A DNA stretch of 64,000 nucleotides from Aliishimia sp963678085 (GCA_963678085.1 OY782680.1:2232001-2296000), one strand, 5' to 3'. Counted from the first letter of the stretch, positions 1-8,572 are shown. Notes: generated from the letters alone by a model not told the origin. Program-made: numbers and translations.

Positions 1-623
1 TGGGTATGAATGCCGAGCTTTTCAGGCGGAATGCCAGCTTTGACGACATTTTCAGTGATCGCGCCGATCTCATGGGGCAGCGTGCCGCCATTGGTGTCGC
101 ACATTACAACCCAGCCGCAACCCGCCTCAAGCGCGGTTTTCAGGCAGGCAATCGCATAACCGGGATCCGATTTATAACCGTCAAAGAAATGTTCGGCGTC
201 AAAGAGCGCCTCCCGCCCTTGCGCGGTGATATGGGCAAAGCTTTGATGGATCGCCGCTAGGTTTTCCTCTAGGGAGATCCCGAGGGCTTCGGTGACATGA
301 AAGTCATGGGATTTGCCCACAAGACACACCGCTTTGGTGCCCGCATTCAAAACAGCGGCCAGCACATCGTCATTTTCGGCAGAGCGCCCGGCCCGCTTGG
401 TCATGCCAAAGGCGGTCATGGTCGCGCGGGTTTTGGGGGCGGCATCGAAAAAGGCGCTGTCGGTGGGGTTCGCGCCGGGCCAGCCGCCCTCGATATAGTC
501 GATGCCAAGGGCGTCGAGCGCACGGGCTATGCGCTGTTTTTCGGCTGTGGAGAACTGCACCCCTTGGGTCTGCTGCCCATCGCGCAAGGTGGTGTCGAAA
601 AGGGAAAGGCGGGTTTTGGTCAT
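1..623 (-). CDS. cimA: Citramalate synthase (partial, C-terminus outside window)
   Basis: The minus-strand frame starts at ATG 623-621 and runs open to base 1, so only about 207 N-terminal residues are present. It begins MTKTRLSLFDTTLRDGQQ, the metal- and substrate-binding signature of the DRE-TIM metallolyase family (isopropylmalate, homocitrate and citramalate synthases). LFDTTLRDGQQTQG followed by IDYIEGGWPGANPTD is the form I associate with the CimA/LeuA-related branch. That branch condenses acetyl-CoA with pyruvate to make citramalate for isoleucine synthesis; the cut copy cannot exclude a 2-isopropylmalate synthase paralogue. A GGAGG ribosome site lies at 630-634. It sits downstream of cysS on the same strand, and its ATG overlaps the TGA of a 27-codon ORF. 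Confidence 0.8.
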   Translation of the reverse strand, partial: MTKTRLSLFDTTLRDGQQTQGVQFSTAEKQRIARALDALGIDYIEGGWPGANPTDSAFFDAAPKTRATMTAFGMTKRAGRSAENDDVLAAVLNAGTKAVCLVGKSHDFHVTEALGISLEENLAAIHQSFAHITAQGREALFDAEHFFDGYKSDPGYAIACLKTALEAGCGWVVMCDTNGGTLPHEIGAITENVVKAGIPPEKLGIHT

Positions 624-703
624 GGCTGGCCTCCGCTATGAGCCCAGCCCGGAATCAAGCGCGCAGCGCGCCGGGCCAGCGGTGGGCCGTCTATCGCGCT
701 CAT
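620..703 (-). CDS. 27-aa coupling ORF between cysS and cimA (tentative)
   Basis: A 28-codon frame begins MSAIDGPPLARRAAR and fills the gap between cysS and cimA exactly. Its ATG (703-701) overlaps the cysS TGA as ATGA, and its TGA (622-620) overlaps the cimA ATG as ATGA. The cimA ribosome site GGAGG lies inside it. There is no recognisable domain. It could be a real microprotein, a translational-coupling device carrying ribosomes from cysS to cimA, or chance. The double overlap is seen directly; a role is inference. Confidence 0.3.
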   Translation of the reverse strand: MSAIDGPPLARRAARLIPGWAHSGGQP

Positions 704-2055
704 TTCAAACCCTCCAGCTTTGCGGGATCAAAATCGGGTTTGGCTGTTAGGCTAATTCCCTCTTTTGACATTTTCACCTCGACGCCTGCTGCAAACAAAC
801 TGGCCTTAAGCGCATCCAGGGCTGAAAAATCCTTGCTTTGCATCGCGCTCGCGCGCAGCTCACTCATGCGCGTTTCATAAACCGAAAGGTCAACCCCTGG
901 CTCTACATCTCTCAGCTCGTTAAGGTTAATGCCCATTAAGGTTAACGCAGCAACAAGGGTCGAGGCCTCACCCGCAGTATAGAGTTGATGCATATGGCTT
1001 AGCGCGAGCGGTGTGTTCAGGTCATCCCCCAGCGCTGTCAGAATTTCATCCGAGGGCTCTGAAGGGGCCACATCTTGAACCAGTTTCGCCCATTTGCGTA
1101 ACGTGCTCTCAGCCTCTGCCCGCTTCTTCTCAGTCCAATCCATCGGCTTGCGGTAATGAGTTGAGAGCATCACAAAGCGGATCACTTCGCCGGGCACTCC
1201 GTCATCGAGCAAATCGCGCACGGTAAAGAAATTGCCTAAGGATTTAGACATTTTCTTACCCTCGACCTGCAGCATTTCGTTATGCATCCAGATTTTCGCG
1301 AAATCATGGCCGCAGCATTTGCTTTGGGCGATTTCGTTTTCATGATGGGGGAAGGTCAGATCATTGCCGCCGCCATGGATGTCGAAGCTCTCACCCAAGA
1401 GATCATAGGCCATGGCCGAGCATTCGATATGCCAACCGGGACGCCCGCGCCCCCAGGGGCTGTCCCATCCCGGCAGATCATCACTGGACGGCTTCCAGAG
1501 CACGAAATCCATCGGATCCTCTTTATAGGGCGCAATCTCAACGCGCGCCCCTGCGATCATATCATCGACCGAGCGGCCCGAAAGCGCGCCATAAGCCTCA
1601 TATTCGCGCACGCGGAACAGCACATGGCCCGCATTTTCATAGGCAAAACCTTTGGCGATGAGCCCTTCAATCATTGTGATCATCTGCGCAATATAGGCGG
1701 TGGCGCGCGGGGCGTGGGTTGGCTCTAGCGCGCCTAAAGCGCCCATATCGGACAGGAACCAGCCAATGGTTTCTTCGGTGATTTCCGAGATATCACGCCC
1801 GCTCTCGGCAGCGCGCGCGTTGATCTTGTCATCTACATCAGTGAAATTGCGCACATAGGTCACATGCTGTTCGCCATAAACGTGACGCAGCAGGCGGAAC
1901 AGCACATCAAACACCAGAACGGGGCGTGCATTTCCCAGATGCGCACGATCATAGACGGTGGGCCCACAGACATACATGCGGACACTCTTAGGGTTGATCG
2001 GCTCAAGCCGCTCTTTGGATCGAGCCGCGGTATTATAGAGTTTTATGTCGCTCAT
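700..2055 (-). CDS. cysS: Cysteinyl-tRNA synthetase
   Basis: 451 aa class I aminoacyl-tRNA synthetase that charges tRNA-Cys in the cytoplasm. Visible signatures: zinc-ligand Cys30 in MYVCGPTVYDRAHLGNAR, which also holds the HIGH-type motif as HLGN; WHIECSAMA with the second zinc Cys; GGNDLTFPHHENE with His/Glu ligands; and GKKMSKSLGNF as the KMSKS loop. Length is normal for the family. The ATG at 2055-2053 is preceded by GAGG with good spacing. It is the first gene of a minus-strand run ending in cimA, so cysteine-tRNA charging and branched-chain precursor synthesis may share an mRNA. Confidence 0.97.
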   Translation of the reverse strand: MSDIKLYNTAARSKERLEPINPKSVRMYVCGPTVYDRAHLGNARPVLVFDVLFRLLRHVYGEQHVTYVRNFTDVDDKINARAAESGRDISEITEETIGWFLSDMGALGALEPTHAPRATAYIAQMITMIEGLIAKGFAYENAGHVLFRVREYEAYGALSGRSVDDMIAGARVEIAPYKEDPMDFVLWKPSSDDLPGWDSPWGRGRPGWHIECSAMAYDLLGESFDIHGGGNDLTFPHHENEIAQSKCCGHDFAKIWMHNEMLQVEGKKMSKSLGNFFTVRDLLDDGVPGEVIRFVMLSTHYRKPMDWTEKKRAEAESTLRKWAKLVQDVAPSEPSDEILTALGDDLNTPLALSHMHQLYTAGEASTLVAALTLMGINLNELRDVEPGVDLSVYETRMSELRASAMQSKDFSALDALKASLFAAGVEVKMSKEGISLTAKPDFDPAKLEGLK

Positions 2056-2135
2056 GTGGTCCTCACGCGCAGGTTTATCGCGGAACTAGCAAGTCTGATC
2101 GAAAAGGAAAAGAAGAACCGGCCCGCAGGAAATTA

Positions 2136-2360
2136 GCAGGAAATAATGCAACAGATGATGCAGGTGGTCTTCATGGGGCATATATCCTCTGCTTTAAGCA
2201 ACGCGTCAAGGCGGAAGCATCAGAAAACGATCTCGCAAATATCTTTGTCCGGCGCGCAGCGCTGGACGCGCCCGACCCTCCCCCCGGAGGGCGCATTGCG
2301 GTGTTGCAAGAAGAATATGGGTATCAAGGGTTTGCGGTACTTCAATCCGTTCAAATCTAG
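2136..2360 (+). pseudogene. Coding-like reading frame with no standard start codon
   Basis: Between the start of cysS and the aminotransferase, one plus-strand frame is open and reads like protein, with segments HGAYILCFKQRVKAEA, DLANIFVRRAALDAP and IAVLQEEYGYQGFAVLQ before TAG at 2358-2360. The frame stays open upstream into the antisense of cysS but holds no ATG, GTG or TTG. An ATG at 2146, preceded by AGGA, lies in another frame. It could be a frameshifted or decayed gene, a gene using an unusual start, or chance. I do not recognise a family. Confidence 0.3.
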
Positions 2361-2484
2361 GAGCGCCCCCCAGGCTCGGGCGCGTCCAGCTATTGAGAAT
2401 TCAGGATTTGAGCGGTCCTCAGACTTTTCTTGACAGCGCTGCGCACATTGGCTCTTGCTGCGAGCACTGATTAAGGAGGCGAAT

Positions 2485-3690
2485 ATGCGTGCATCACAGC
2501 GGATAGCGGGGCTGAATGGCGGCGGCGATGATGGCTGGGGGCTGTTCATTAAGGCGCGTCAGATGGTGGCTGCGGGCGTTCCCGTGACCGAGCTGACCAT
2601 TGGCGAGCATGATATCAGCACCGCCGCGCCGATCTTGCAGGAAATGCACCGCGCCGCGATGGCCGGGCATACGGGCTATGCCAGCGTTCCGGGCACAAAT
2701 GCGCTGCGCGATACGGTTGCGGCGCGCGTGGCTGAACGCACCGGCGTTCCAACCACCCGCGAGAATGTGCTGATCACCCCCGGCGGGCAGGCCGCGCTGT
2801 TTGCCGCGCATATGGCGGCCTGTGATCCTGGGGATATCGCGCTTTATATTGATCCTTATTATGCCACATATCCGGCCACCTTGCGCGCCGCCTCTGCGGA
2901 CCCGAGGGCCATTGAAGCACATGCCGAGAACGGCTTTCAGCCCCGCGCCGCCGATATTGCGCCCCATGCGAGCGTCGCGAAATCGCTGTTGCTCAACTCA
3001 CCCAATAATCCCACCGGCGTTGTCTATAGCCATGAAACCCTGAGCGAGATTGCCCAGCTGTGCTGTGCGCAGGATCTCTGGCTCATCTGCGATGAGGTTT
3101 ATGACACGCAGGTTTGGCAGGGCGATCATATCTCCCCGCGCGCGTTGCCGGGTATGGCTGAGCGCACGCTGGTTGTGGGCTCCATGTCCAAAAGCCATGC
3201 GATGACCGGCTCGCGTTGTGGCTGGATCATTGGACCTGCGGAGGTGATTGCCCATCTCATTGATCTGTCCACCTCCACAACTTATGGCGTGCCCGGCTTT
3301 ATCCAAGATGCGGCTTGTTTTGCTTTGGAACAGGGGCCCGAATTTGAGGCTGAAATCGCCGCCCCGTTCAAGCGGCGGCGCGATTTGGCCCAACAGATCT
3401 TGGCGCGGCAAAATACGGTGCGGCTGATCCCCTCGGGCGGGGCGATGTATTTGATGCTCGATATGCGGGCAACGGGTCTAAGCGGAGAGGGTTTCGCTGA
3501 GGCGCTGCTAGACACTCATAAGATCGCCGTCATGCCAGGCGAGAGCTTTGGGCGCGCCGCTGCTGGGCATATCCGCGTGGCGATGACGGTTGCGGATGAG
3601 GCATTTGCCACCGCGCTCACAACATTGCTTGAATTTGCCCAAGAGCTGGCTGCAAAAAATGTCGCGAATGAGCCAAAGGGTCGCGAATAG
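2485..3690 (+). CDS. PLP-dependent aminotransferase, class I/II (fold type I)
   Basis: 401 aa from ATG 2485, chosen because AAGGAGG sits five bases upstream; an upstream TTG at 2455 is less likely. Fold-type I landmarks: NNPTG at residues 174-178, the cofactor Asp203 in ICDEVYD, Lys236 in SMSKSHAMTGSR as the Schiff-base lysine, and a C-terminal HIRVAMT holding the substrate carboxylate Arg. It moves an amino group between an amino acid and a 2-oxoacid in the cytoplasm; the substrate cannot be read from sequence. The next gene, 192 bp downstream on the same strand, is an MttB-family methyltransferase, but nothing shows they share a pathway. A TTGACA element at 2430 lacks a convincing -10 partner. 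Confidence 0.88.
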   Translation: MRASQRIAGLNGGGDDGWGLFIKARQMVAAGVPVTELTIGEHDISTAAPILQEMHRAAMAGHTGYASVPGTNALRDTVAARVAERTGVPTTRENVLITPGGQAALFAAHMAACDPGDIALYIDPYYATYPATLRAASADPRAIEAHAENGFQPRAADIAPHASVAKSLLLNSPNNPTGVVYSHETLSEIAQLCCAQDLWLICDEVYDTQVWQGDHISPRALPGMAERTLVVGSMSKSHAMTGSRCGWIIGPAEVIAHLIDLSTSTTYGVPGFIQDAACFALEQGPEFEAEIAAPFKRRRDLAQQILARQNTVRLIPSGGAMYLMLDMRATGLSGEGFAEALLDTHKIAVMPGESFGRAAAGHIRVAMTVADEAFATALTTLLEFAQELAAKNVANEPKGRE

Positions 3691-3882
3691 TCGGCAAAGC
3701 TGCGCCAGTCCTTGCACGGTGGAGGCGTGCTTTGGGAGAGACGCAACAAGATGCAAGCGGTTTGCTGTAAAATTGCTTTGATTAGCCGGACCATTGGGGC
3801 CGAGCGGGGGCGCGCGGCGCGGGGGCGGCCGGTGCACTCGCATCTGAGCCCTTCCCGTTCCTAAATACAGAGTTTTTCGAAA

Positions 3883-5424
3883 ATGACTGAACAAGCCCCT
3901 CTTCGCTCTGGTGGCCGCAATGCGCGCCGCGCTGCCCGTGCTGCCGCCCTGCCCGAGCATATGCGCCCTGTGCGCCCCGGCATGTCCTCAGAGACCTATA
4001 AACCGCTCAGCCAAGCCGATATCGAGCGCATCCATGAGGCCGCCCTGCAAGCGCTAGAGACCATTGGCCTGTGTGATGCGCCGCAAAGCGGTATTGCGTA
4101 CCTGAAATCTGTGGGATGCATCGAGGGCGAGGATGGGCGCATTCGCTTTCCCCGCAAAACCGTTGAAAACGCATTAGAAACCGCCTGCCGCGAGATTACG
4201 CTGTGTGGGCGCGATCCGGCCTATGATCTGACGCTTTCCGGCGCGCGGGTGCATTATGGAACGGCGGGCGCTGCGGTGTCGATGGTGGACCCGGACGGGC
4301 GCAATTACCGCGATAGCACGGTGCAGGATCTGCATGACGCCGCGCGCATTGTGCAACAGCTCGATAATGTGCATTTCTTGCAACGCCCCATGGTGTGCCG
4401 TGACATTCCCGACAATCAAGAAATGGATTACAACACCATCTTTGCAGCCTGTTCTGGAACGACAAAACATATCGGCACCTCCTTTACCGAGCCGGATTTT
4501 GTGGCTGAGTGCCTTGAGATGCTGCATATGATTGCGGGCGGCGAGGAGGCTTGGCGCGCGCGCCCCTTTGTCTCGAATTCCAACTGCTTTGTGGTGCCGC
4601 CTTTGAAATTCGCCACGGAAAGCTGCGAAGTGATGGAGCGCTGCATTGAGGGCGGCATGCCTGTGCTTTTGCTCTCGGCGGGCATGGCTGGGGCAACTGC
4701 GCCCTCGACCATTGCTGGCGCAATCACCCAAGCGGTGGCCGAATGTCTTGCGGGATTGGTTTATGTAAATGCCGTAAAGCCCGGACATCCTGCGATTTTT
4801 GGCACTTGGCCCTTTGGGCTGGATCTGCGCACGGGCGCGATGTCCATTGGCTCGGGCGAGCAGGCTTTGCTTACCGCAGGCTGCGCGCAGATGCATCATT
4901 TCTATGGGCTGCCCGGCGGCGCGGCGGCGGGGGCCTCGGATGCCAAGCTACCCGATATGCAAGCGGGATGGGAGCAAATGTGCTCTAACGTGATGGCCGG
5001 TCTGGCAGGCGTGAATATGGTTTATGAGGCGGCGGGCATGCATGCCTCTTTGCTGGGATTTTGCCATGAAAGCTTGATCTTAGCCGATGATATTATCGGA
5101 CAGGCTTTGCGCTGCGTGCGCGGGATTGAGGTCAGCGATGAAACGCTGGCGCTGGATCAAATGGCTGAGGTGTGCATGGGCGGGCCGGGCCATTATCTGG
5201 GCACCGAGCAAACCCTGTCACGCATGCAAAAAGACTATGTCTACCCGAGCTATGGTGATCGCATGAGCCCTAAGGAATGGGCGGAAAAGGACAAGCCGGA
5301 TTTGGTGGATAAGGCCCGCGCCAAGAAAGAGCAGATCCTGTCAAACCGCTCAAGCGCCGGTTTTAGCCCGGATCTGGAACAGGCTCTGCGTGCGCGCTTT
5401 GCTATTCACCTAAAATCGCAGTAA
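3883..5424 (+). CDS. Trimethylamine methyltransferase (MttB) family protein, non-pyrrolysine type
   Basis: 513 aa member of the MttB superfamily (COG5598). The N-terminus is rich in Arg and Ala (RNARRAARAAALPEHMRPVR), as I recall for alphaproteobacterial members, followed by a long TIM-barrel-like core (YGTAGAAVSMVDPDG, STIAGAITQAVAECLAG, YGLPGGAAAGASDAK). The frame is uninterrupted, with no in-frame UAG for pyrrolysine. Characterised relatives lacking pyrrolysine demethylate quaternary amines such as glycine betaine and pass the methyl group to a corrinoid protein. No corrinoid protein, reductive activator or second methyltransferase is encoded nearby, so substrate and acceptor are unknown. 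A hairpin follows the stop. Confidence 0.85.
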   Translation: MTEQAPLRSGGRNARRAARAAALPEHMRPVRPGMSSETYKPLSQADIERIHEAALQALETIGLCDAPQSGIAYLKSVGCIEGEDGRIRFPRKTVENALETACREITLCGRDPAYDLTLSGARVHYGTAGAAVSMVDPDGRNYRDSTVQDLHDAARIVQQLDNVHFLQRPMVCRDIPDNQEMDYNTIFAACSGTTKHIGTSFTEPDFVAECLEMLHMIAGGEEAWRARPFVSNSNCFVVPPLKFATESCEVMERCIEGGMPVLLLSAGMAGATAPSTIAGAITQAVAECLAGLVYVNAVKPGHPAIFGTWPFGLDLRTGAMSIGSGEQALLTAGCAQMHHFYGLPGGAAAGASDAKLPDMQAGWEQMCSNVMAGLAGVNMVYEAAGMHASLLGFCHESLILADDIIGQALRCVRGIEVSDETLALDQMAEVCMGGPGHYLGTEQTLSRMQKDYVYPSYGDRMSPKEWAEKDKPDLVDKARAKKEQILSNRSSAGFSPDLEQALRARFAIHLKSQ

Positions 5425-5430
5425 CTGGGC

Positions 5431-5464
5431 CGCTCTGCTTCGGCTATGGATATGAAGCAGAGCG
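5431..5464 (+). terminator. Hairpin after the MttB-like gene
   Basis: A perfect 11-bp inverted repeat (CGCTCTGCTTC at 5431-5441 and its complement at 5454-5464) with a 12-base loop starts seven bases after the stop. No T-run follows, so it may be a weak or Rho-assisted terminator or an mRNA 3' end stabiliser. Confidence 0.5.
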
Positions 5465-5755
5465 CCACTTGCTACCCTGAATTGATTCGATCCACCCTAT
5501 TGAGAGGCGCGGGTTCCTGCTTGGCAGAGCGCAATTTTCCATGCTCTCCCGCCAAAGCTTAAAGCAGCCCGCACAAATTTAATTAAAAATTAACGATATA
5601 CAACGATCTTATGAGGCGTGGCGGATTTCTGCACATTTGGGCGGGGTAGGATTTACCTCCGTGCCGCGCTGCAGTACCCCTGGAGGAAATACAACCTATA
5701 AGAGTTTGCCCATCTCAATCTCAGCGGACAGGCGAACATAATAGATCGAGGCGCA
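5465..5755. other. Intergenic region upstream of the DUF2927 lipoprotein
   Basis: About 290 bp without a convincing gene. It holds an AT-rich patch at about 5579-5594 (TTAATTAAAAATTAA, partly palindromic) and a TATAAG at 5697-5702 that could be a -10 element, though no good -35 is visible. A CGAGG ribosome site lies just before the ATG at 5756. Promoter function is inference. Confidence 0.35.
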
Positions 5756-7000
5756 ATGACCCGCACTGCTCTGATACCGGCTTTGTTGATACTGGCCTCC
5801 TGTGGAATGATCCCGCTAGAGAGCGACGCCCCCCCGCAGATCACACGCAGCTTGACGGATAATCGTCCCGTTCCAACCCCTGTGATGTATTCGGCGAAAA
5901 CGGCGCGCGTGTCTAATCAAGACATTGTGACCGATTTTCTGGATCTGAATTTTCGCCTGGAAAGCGGGCAAACATTGCCGGTGCTCACGCGCTTTGAGGG
6001 GCCGATTTCTGTACGTGTTACCGGGCAGGAGCCAAGCCATTTCACCGCCGAGCTGGACGCGCTGCTTGGGCGGCTGCGGCGCGAAGCGGGGATCAATATT
6101 GCGCGCACCAATTCGGCGCAGGCCAATATCACCATTGGCTTGGTCAAGCGTAGCGAGATCCGCCGCGCCCTGCCCAATGCTGCCTGCTTTGTGGTGCCCA
6201 ATGTCACGCGAATTGCAGAATTTCAGGCCATGCGCAGATCTGACCGGGTGCGTTGGAGCAAGCTGCGCGAGCGCCGCAAGGTGGGGCTGTTCCTCCCCGG
6301 TGATGCCAGCCCACAAGAGCTGCGCGATTGCCTTCATGAAGAGCTGGCCCAGGCCCTTGGTCCTTTGAATGATCTCTACCGGCTGCCCAATTCCGTGTTC
6401 AACGATGATAACGTGCATACGGTTTTGACCTCTTTTGATATGCTGCTCTTGCGGGCGAGCTATGATCCGAGCCTGCGCAGTGGCATGAACCGGGCGCAAG
6501 TGGCGGCCGCGCTGCCTGAGGTCTTGGCCCGCATAAACCCAGCTGGCGAACATGTGCCAAATCAGCGGCGCGGCGGAACTCCGGTCAGCTATAGCCGCGC
6601 GATTCAGACCGCTTTAGGCCCCGGTGCCTCGCGCGCGCAGCGCAAACAGGCGGCCAATCAAGCCTTGCAAATCGCCCACACCGCAGGCTGGCAAGATCAC
6701 CGCCTCGCCTTTGCCCATTACGCGGCGGGGCGAATTGCGCAAGCGGGCGGTGCGTCTCAACAAGCCCATCAGCATTTCACCCGCGCCGATCAGATCTATG
6801 CGCGCCAAGCCGGAACCGAGCTGCATCGCGCCTATGTCGCCGCCCAGCTTGGCGCTTATGCTCTCTCGCGCAACCGCCCGACCGAAGCACTTGCAGCGGT
6901 TGAGCCCTTTATCCCTGTCGCCGCGCGCCACCAAAACCGGAGCCTGCAAAGCACGTTAACCCGGCTGCGCGCCCGCGCCCAAAACGCGCAAAATAGTTAA
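5756..7000 (+). CDS. DUF2927 family lipoprotein
   Basis: 414 aa. The N-terminus is a short lipoprotein signal with lipobox LASC and Cys16 as lipidation site, so the protein is predicted to be membrane-anchored facing the periplasm. The middle matches the DUF2927 pattern known in Rhodobacterales: a conserved hydrophobic stretch, an acidic HEE motif at 194-196 in CLHEELAQALGP, and NSVFNDDNVHTVLTSFD. The HEE motif followed by a conserved Asp/His-rich segment resembles metalloprotease active sites, but activity is not established. The C-terminal 150 residues are Ala-rich and helical, resembling TPR-like repeats. It opens a run of envelope and secreted proteins. The start is supported by CGAGG upstream. 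Confidence 0.75.
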   Translation: MTRTALIPALLILASCGMIPLESDAPPQITRSLTDNRPVPTPVMYSAKTARVSNQDIVTDFLDLNFRLESGQTLPVLTRFEGPISVRVTGQEPSHFTAELDALLGRLRREAGINIARTNSAQANITIGLVKRSEIRRALPNAACFVVPNVTRIAEFQAMRRSDRVRWSKLRERRKVGLFLPGDASPQELRDCLHEELAQALGPLNDLYRLPNSVFNDDNVHTVLTSFDMLLLRASYDPSLRSGMNRAQVAAALPEVLARINPAGEHVPNQRRGGTPVSYSRAIQTALGPGASRAQRKQAANQALQIAHTAGWQDHRLAFAHYAAGRIAQAGGASQQAHQHFTRADQIYARQAGTELHRAYVAAQLGAYALSRNRPTEALAAVEPFIPVAARHQNRSLQSTLTRLRARAQNAQNS

Positions 7001-7009
7001 TTTGCTAGA

Positions 7010-7056
7010 CCCATCGCCCCGAAAAGTGGACACCGGTTTTCGGATAAGGTGATGGG
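7010..7056. repeat. Imperfect palindrome, probable dispersed intergenic repeat
   Basis: A 47-bp inverted repeat directly after the lipoprotein gene. The outer arms are CCCATC and GATGGG, the inner arms CCGAAAA and TTTTCGG, around a core reading GTGGACACC. The inner core (CCGAAAAGTGGACACCGG) resembles a short palindromic sequence I recall as common between genes in Rhizobiales and Rhodobacterales. Only one copy is seen here. It could form an mRNA hairpin. Confidence 0.5.
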
Positions 7057-7214
7057 GAATAGAGAAAAGCTACAACATGAAATTCGGGTTTTCGATTGTG
7101 TTGAGTATAGACAGCTCCCGCGCAAGCCTGTAGCCATGCGCTGCTGGATATCGCCTTTTAATCCTTGACATGTGACGCGATAGCTCCAAATGCATCGGAA
7201 ACAATGAGGGCACT

Positions 7215-7382
7215 ATGATTGTGATTGGGATGGCACTGCTTGGTGCGAGTTGGGGCGGTTTTCTAGCAAAACAGCGCAAGGGAAATACCCTTGATATGCT
7301 GCAATATGGCACGGGTTTTGCGATCGCCTTTGCCCTGCTTGGCCTGATCATCACCATCATATTCCACCGCTCGCTGGTATAG
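7215..7382 (+). CDS. Small two-helix membrane protein
   Basis: 55 aa, ATG 7215 to TAG 7382. Two hydrophobic segments (about residues 1-17 and 31-50) flank a basic, polar loop with KQRKGNTLDM. I recall similar small proteins directly upstream of VWA genes in Rhodobacteraceae, sometimes given unrelated names; no function is known to me. It lies two bases upstream of the VWA start codon, so the two are almost certainly co-translated. GAGGG lies just upstream. A TTGACA at 7165-7170 is a possible -35 without a clear -10. Confidence 0.65.
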   Translation: MIVIGMALLGASWGGFLAKQRKGNTLDMLQYGTGFAIAFALLGLIITIIFHRSLV

Positions 7383-7384
7383 CG

Positions 7385-8572
7385 ATGTTCCTGCCCTTCT
7401 TTGATCATCTGCGCAGCTCTGGCGTGCCCGTATCGGTCCGGGAATTCCTCACCTTTCTCGAAGGGCTGCGCGCTGGTCTTGCCACCTATGATATCGAGAC
7501 GTTCTATTATCTCGCCCGCATCTCCATGGTCAAAGATGAGCGCAATATCGACAAGTTCGACCGCGCCTTTGCCGCCGCCTTTGAGGGGCTCGAACAGATT
7601 TCCGCCGAGCAAGTGCTCGAAGCGGTCGAGATCCCTGGCGATTGGCTCACAAAAATGGCCGAAAAGCATCTAACCGAGGAAGAGCGCAAAGAGATCGAAT
7701 CCCTTGGCGGCTTTGAAAAGCTGATGGAGACGCTGAAAGAGCGCCTGAAAGAGCAGCAAAAGCGCCACCAGGGCGGCAATAAATGGATTGGCACCGCGGG
7801 CACCTCGCCCTTTGGGGCCTATGGGTATAACCCCGAAGGTGTGCGCATCGGCCAAAACGAATCGCGCCATCGCCGCGCGGTCAAGGTCTGGGATAAGCGC
7901 GAATTTCGCAATCTTGACGACACCGTAGAGCTGGGCACGCGCAATATCAAAGTCGCGCTCAAACGCCTGCGCCAATGGGCGCGTGATGGGGCGCAAGATG
8001 AGCTGGACCTGGATGGCACGATTCGCGCCACCGCCGAACATGGCTATCTCGATGTGAAAACCCGCCCCGAGCGGCGCAATGCGGTGAAAGTTCTGCTGTT
8101 TTTCGACATTGGCGGCTCGATGGATCCGCATGTGAAAATTGTCGAAGAACTGTTTTCCGCCGCTCGCGCCGAGTTCAAACATCTTGAGCACTACTATTTT
8201 CACAACTGCCTGTATGAGGGGGTGTGGAAAGACAATCGCCGCCGCTGGGATGCGCAGATTCCCACTTGGGAGGTGCTGCGAACCTATGGCCAAGACTATA
8301 AATGCATCTTTGTGGGCGATGCCTCCATGTCGCCTTATGAAATTGCCTATCCGGGCGGGGCGAATGAGCATTGGAACGCCGAGGCCGGCTCAACCTGGCT
8401 GGCGCGCGCGCGCGATCAATGGCCCGCAAATCTCTGGATCAACCCGGTGCCCGAACGCTACTGGTCCTACACCCATTCCATTTCCATGATTCAAGAGATC
8501 TTCGGACAAGAGGCCATGGTCCCCATGACGTTAGAGGGGCTCTCGCGGGGCATGCGCGTTCTCAGCCGCTAG
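7385..8572 (+). CDS. CoxE-like VWA domain protein
   Basis: 395 aa, cytoplasmic. The N-terminal half is helical and charged, with a coiled-coil-like stretch at about 95-130. The C-terminal half is a von Willebrand A-like fold of the CoxE type (COG3552), with VLLFFDIGGSMDPH around residue 241 as a MIDAS-type site in which the usual DxSxS reads DxGGS. Family members usually work with a MoxR-type AAA+ ATPase to insert or remodel metal cofactors or complexes. No such ATPase is encoded next to it here, so the partner must lie elsewhere. It is coupled to the 55-aa membrane protein upstream. Confidence 0.82.
   Translation: MFLPFFDHLRSSGVPVSVREFLTFLEGLRAGLATYDIETFYYLARISMVKDERNIDKFDRAFAAAFEGLEQISAEQVLEAVEIPGDWLTKMAEKHLTEEERKEIESLGGFEKLMETLKERLKEQQKRHQGGNKWIGTAGTSPFGAYGYNPEGVRIGQNESRHRRAVKVWDKREFRNLDDTVELGTRNIKVALKRLRQWARDGAQDELDLDGTIRATAEHGYLDVKTRPERRNAVKVLLFFDIGGSMDPHVKIVEELFSAARAEFKHLEHYYFHNCLYEGVWKDNRRRWDAQIPTWEVLRTYGQDYKCIFVGDASMSPYEIAYPGGANEHWNAEAGSTWLARARDQWPANLWINPVPERYWSYTHSISMIQEIFGQEAMVPMTLEGLSRGMRVLSR

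Noticed and set aside
2430..2458. TTGACA promoter upstream of the first aminotransferase
   Set aside because: The bases 17 bp downstream (TCTTGC) are not a credible -10.
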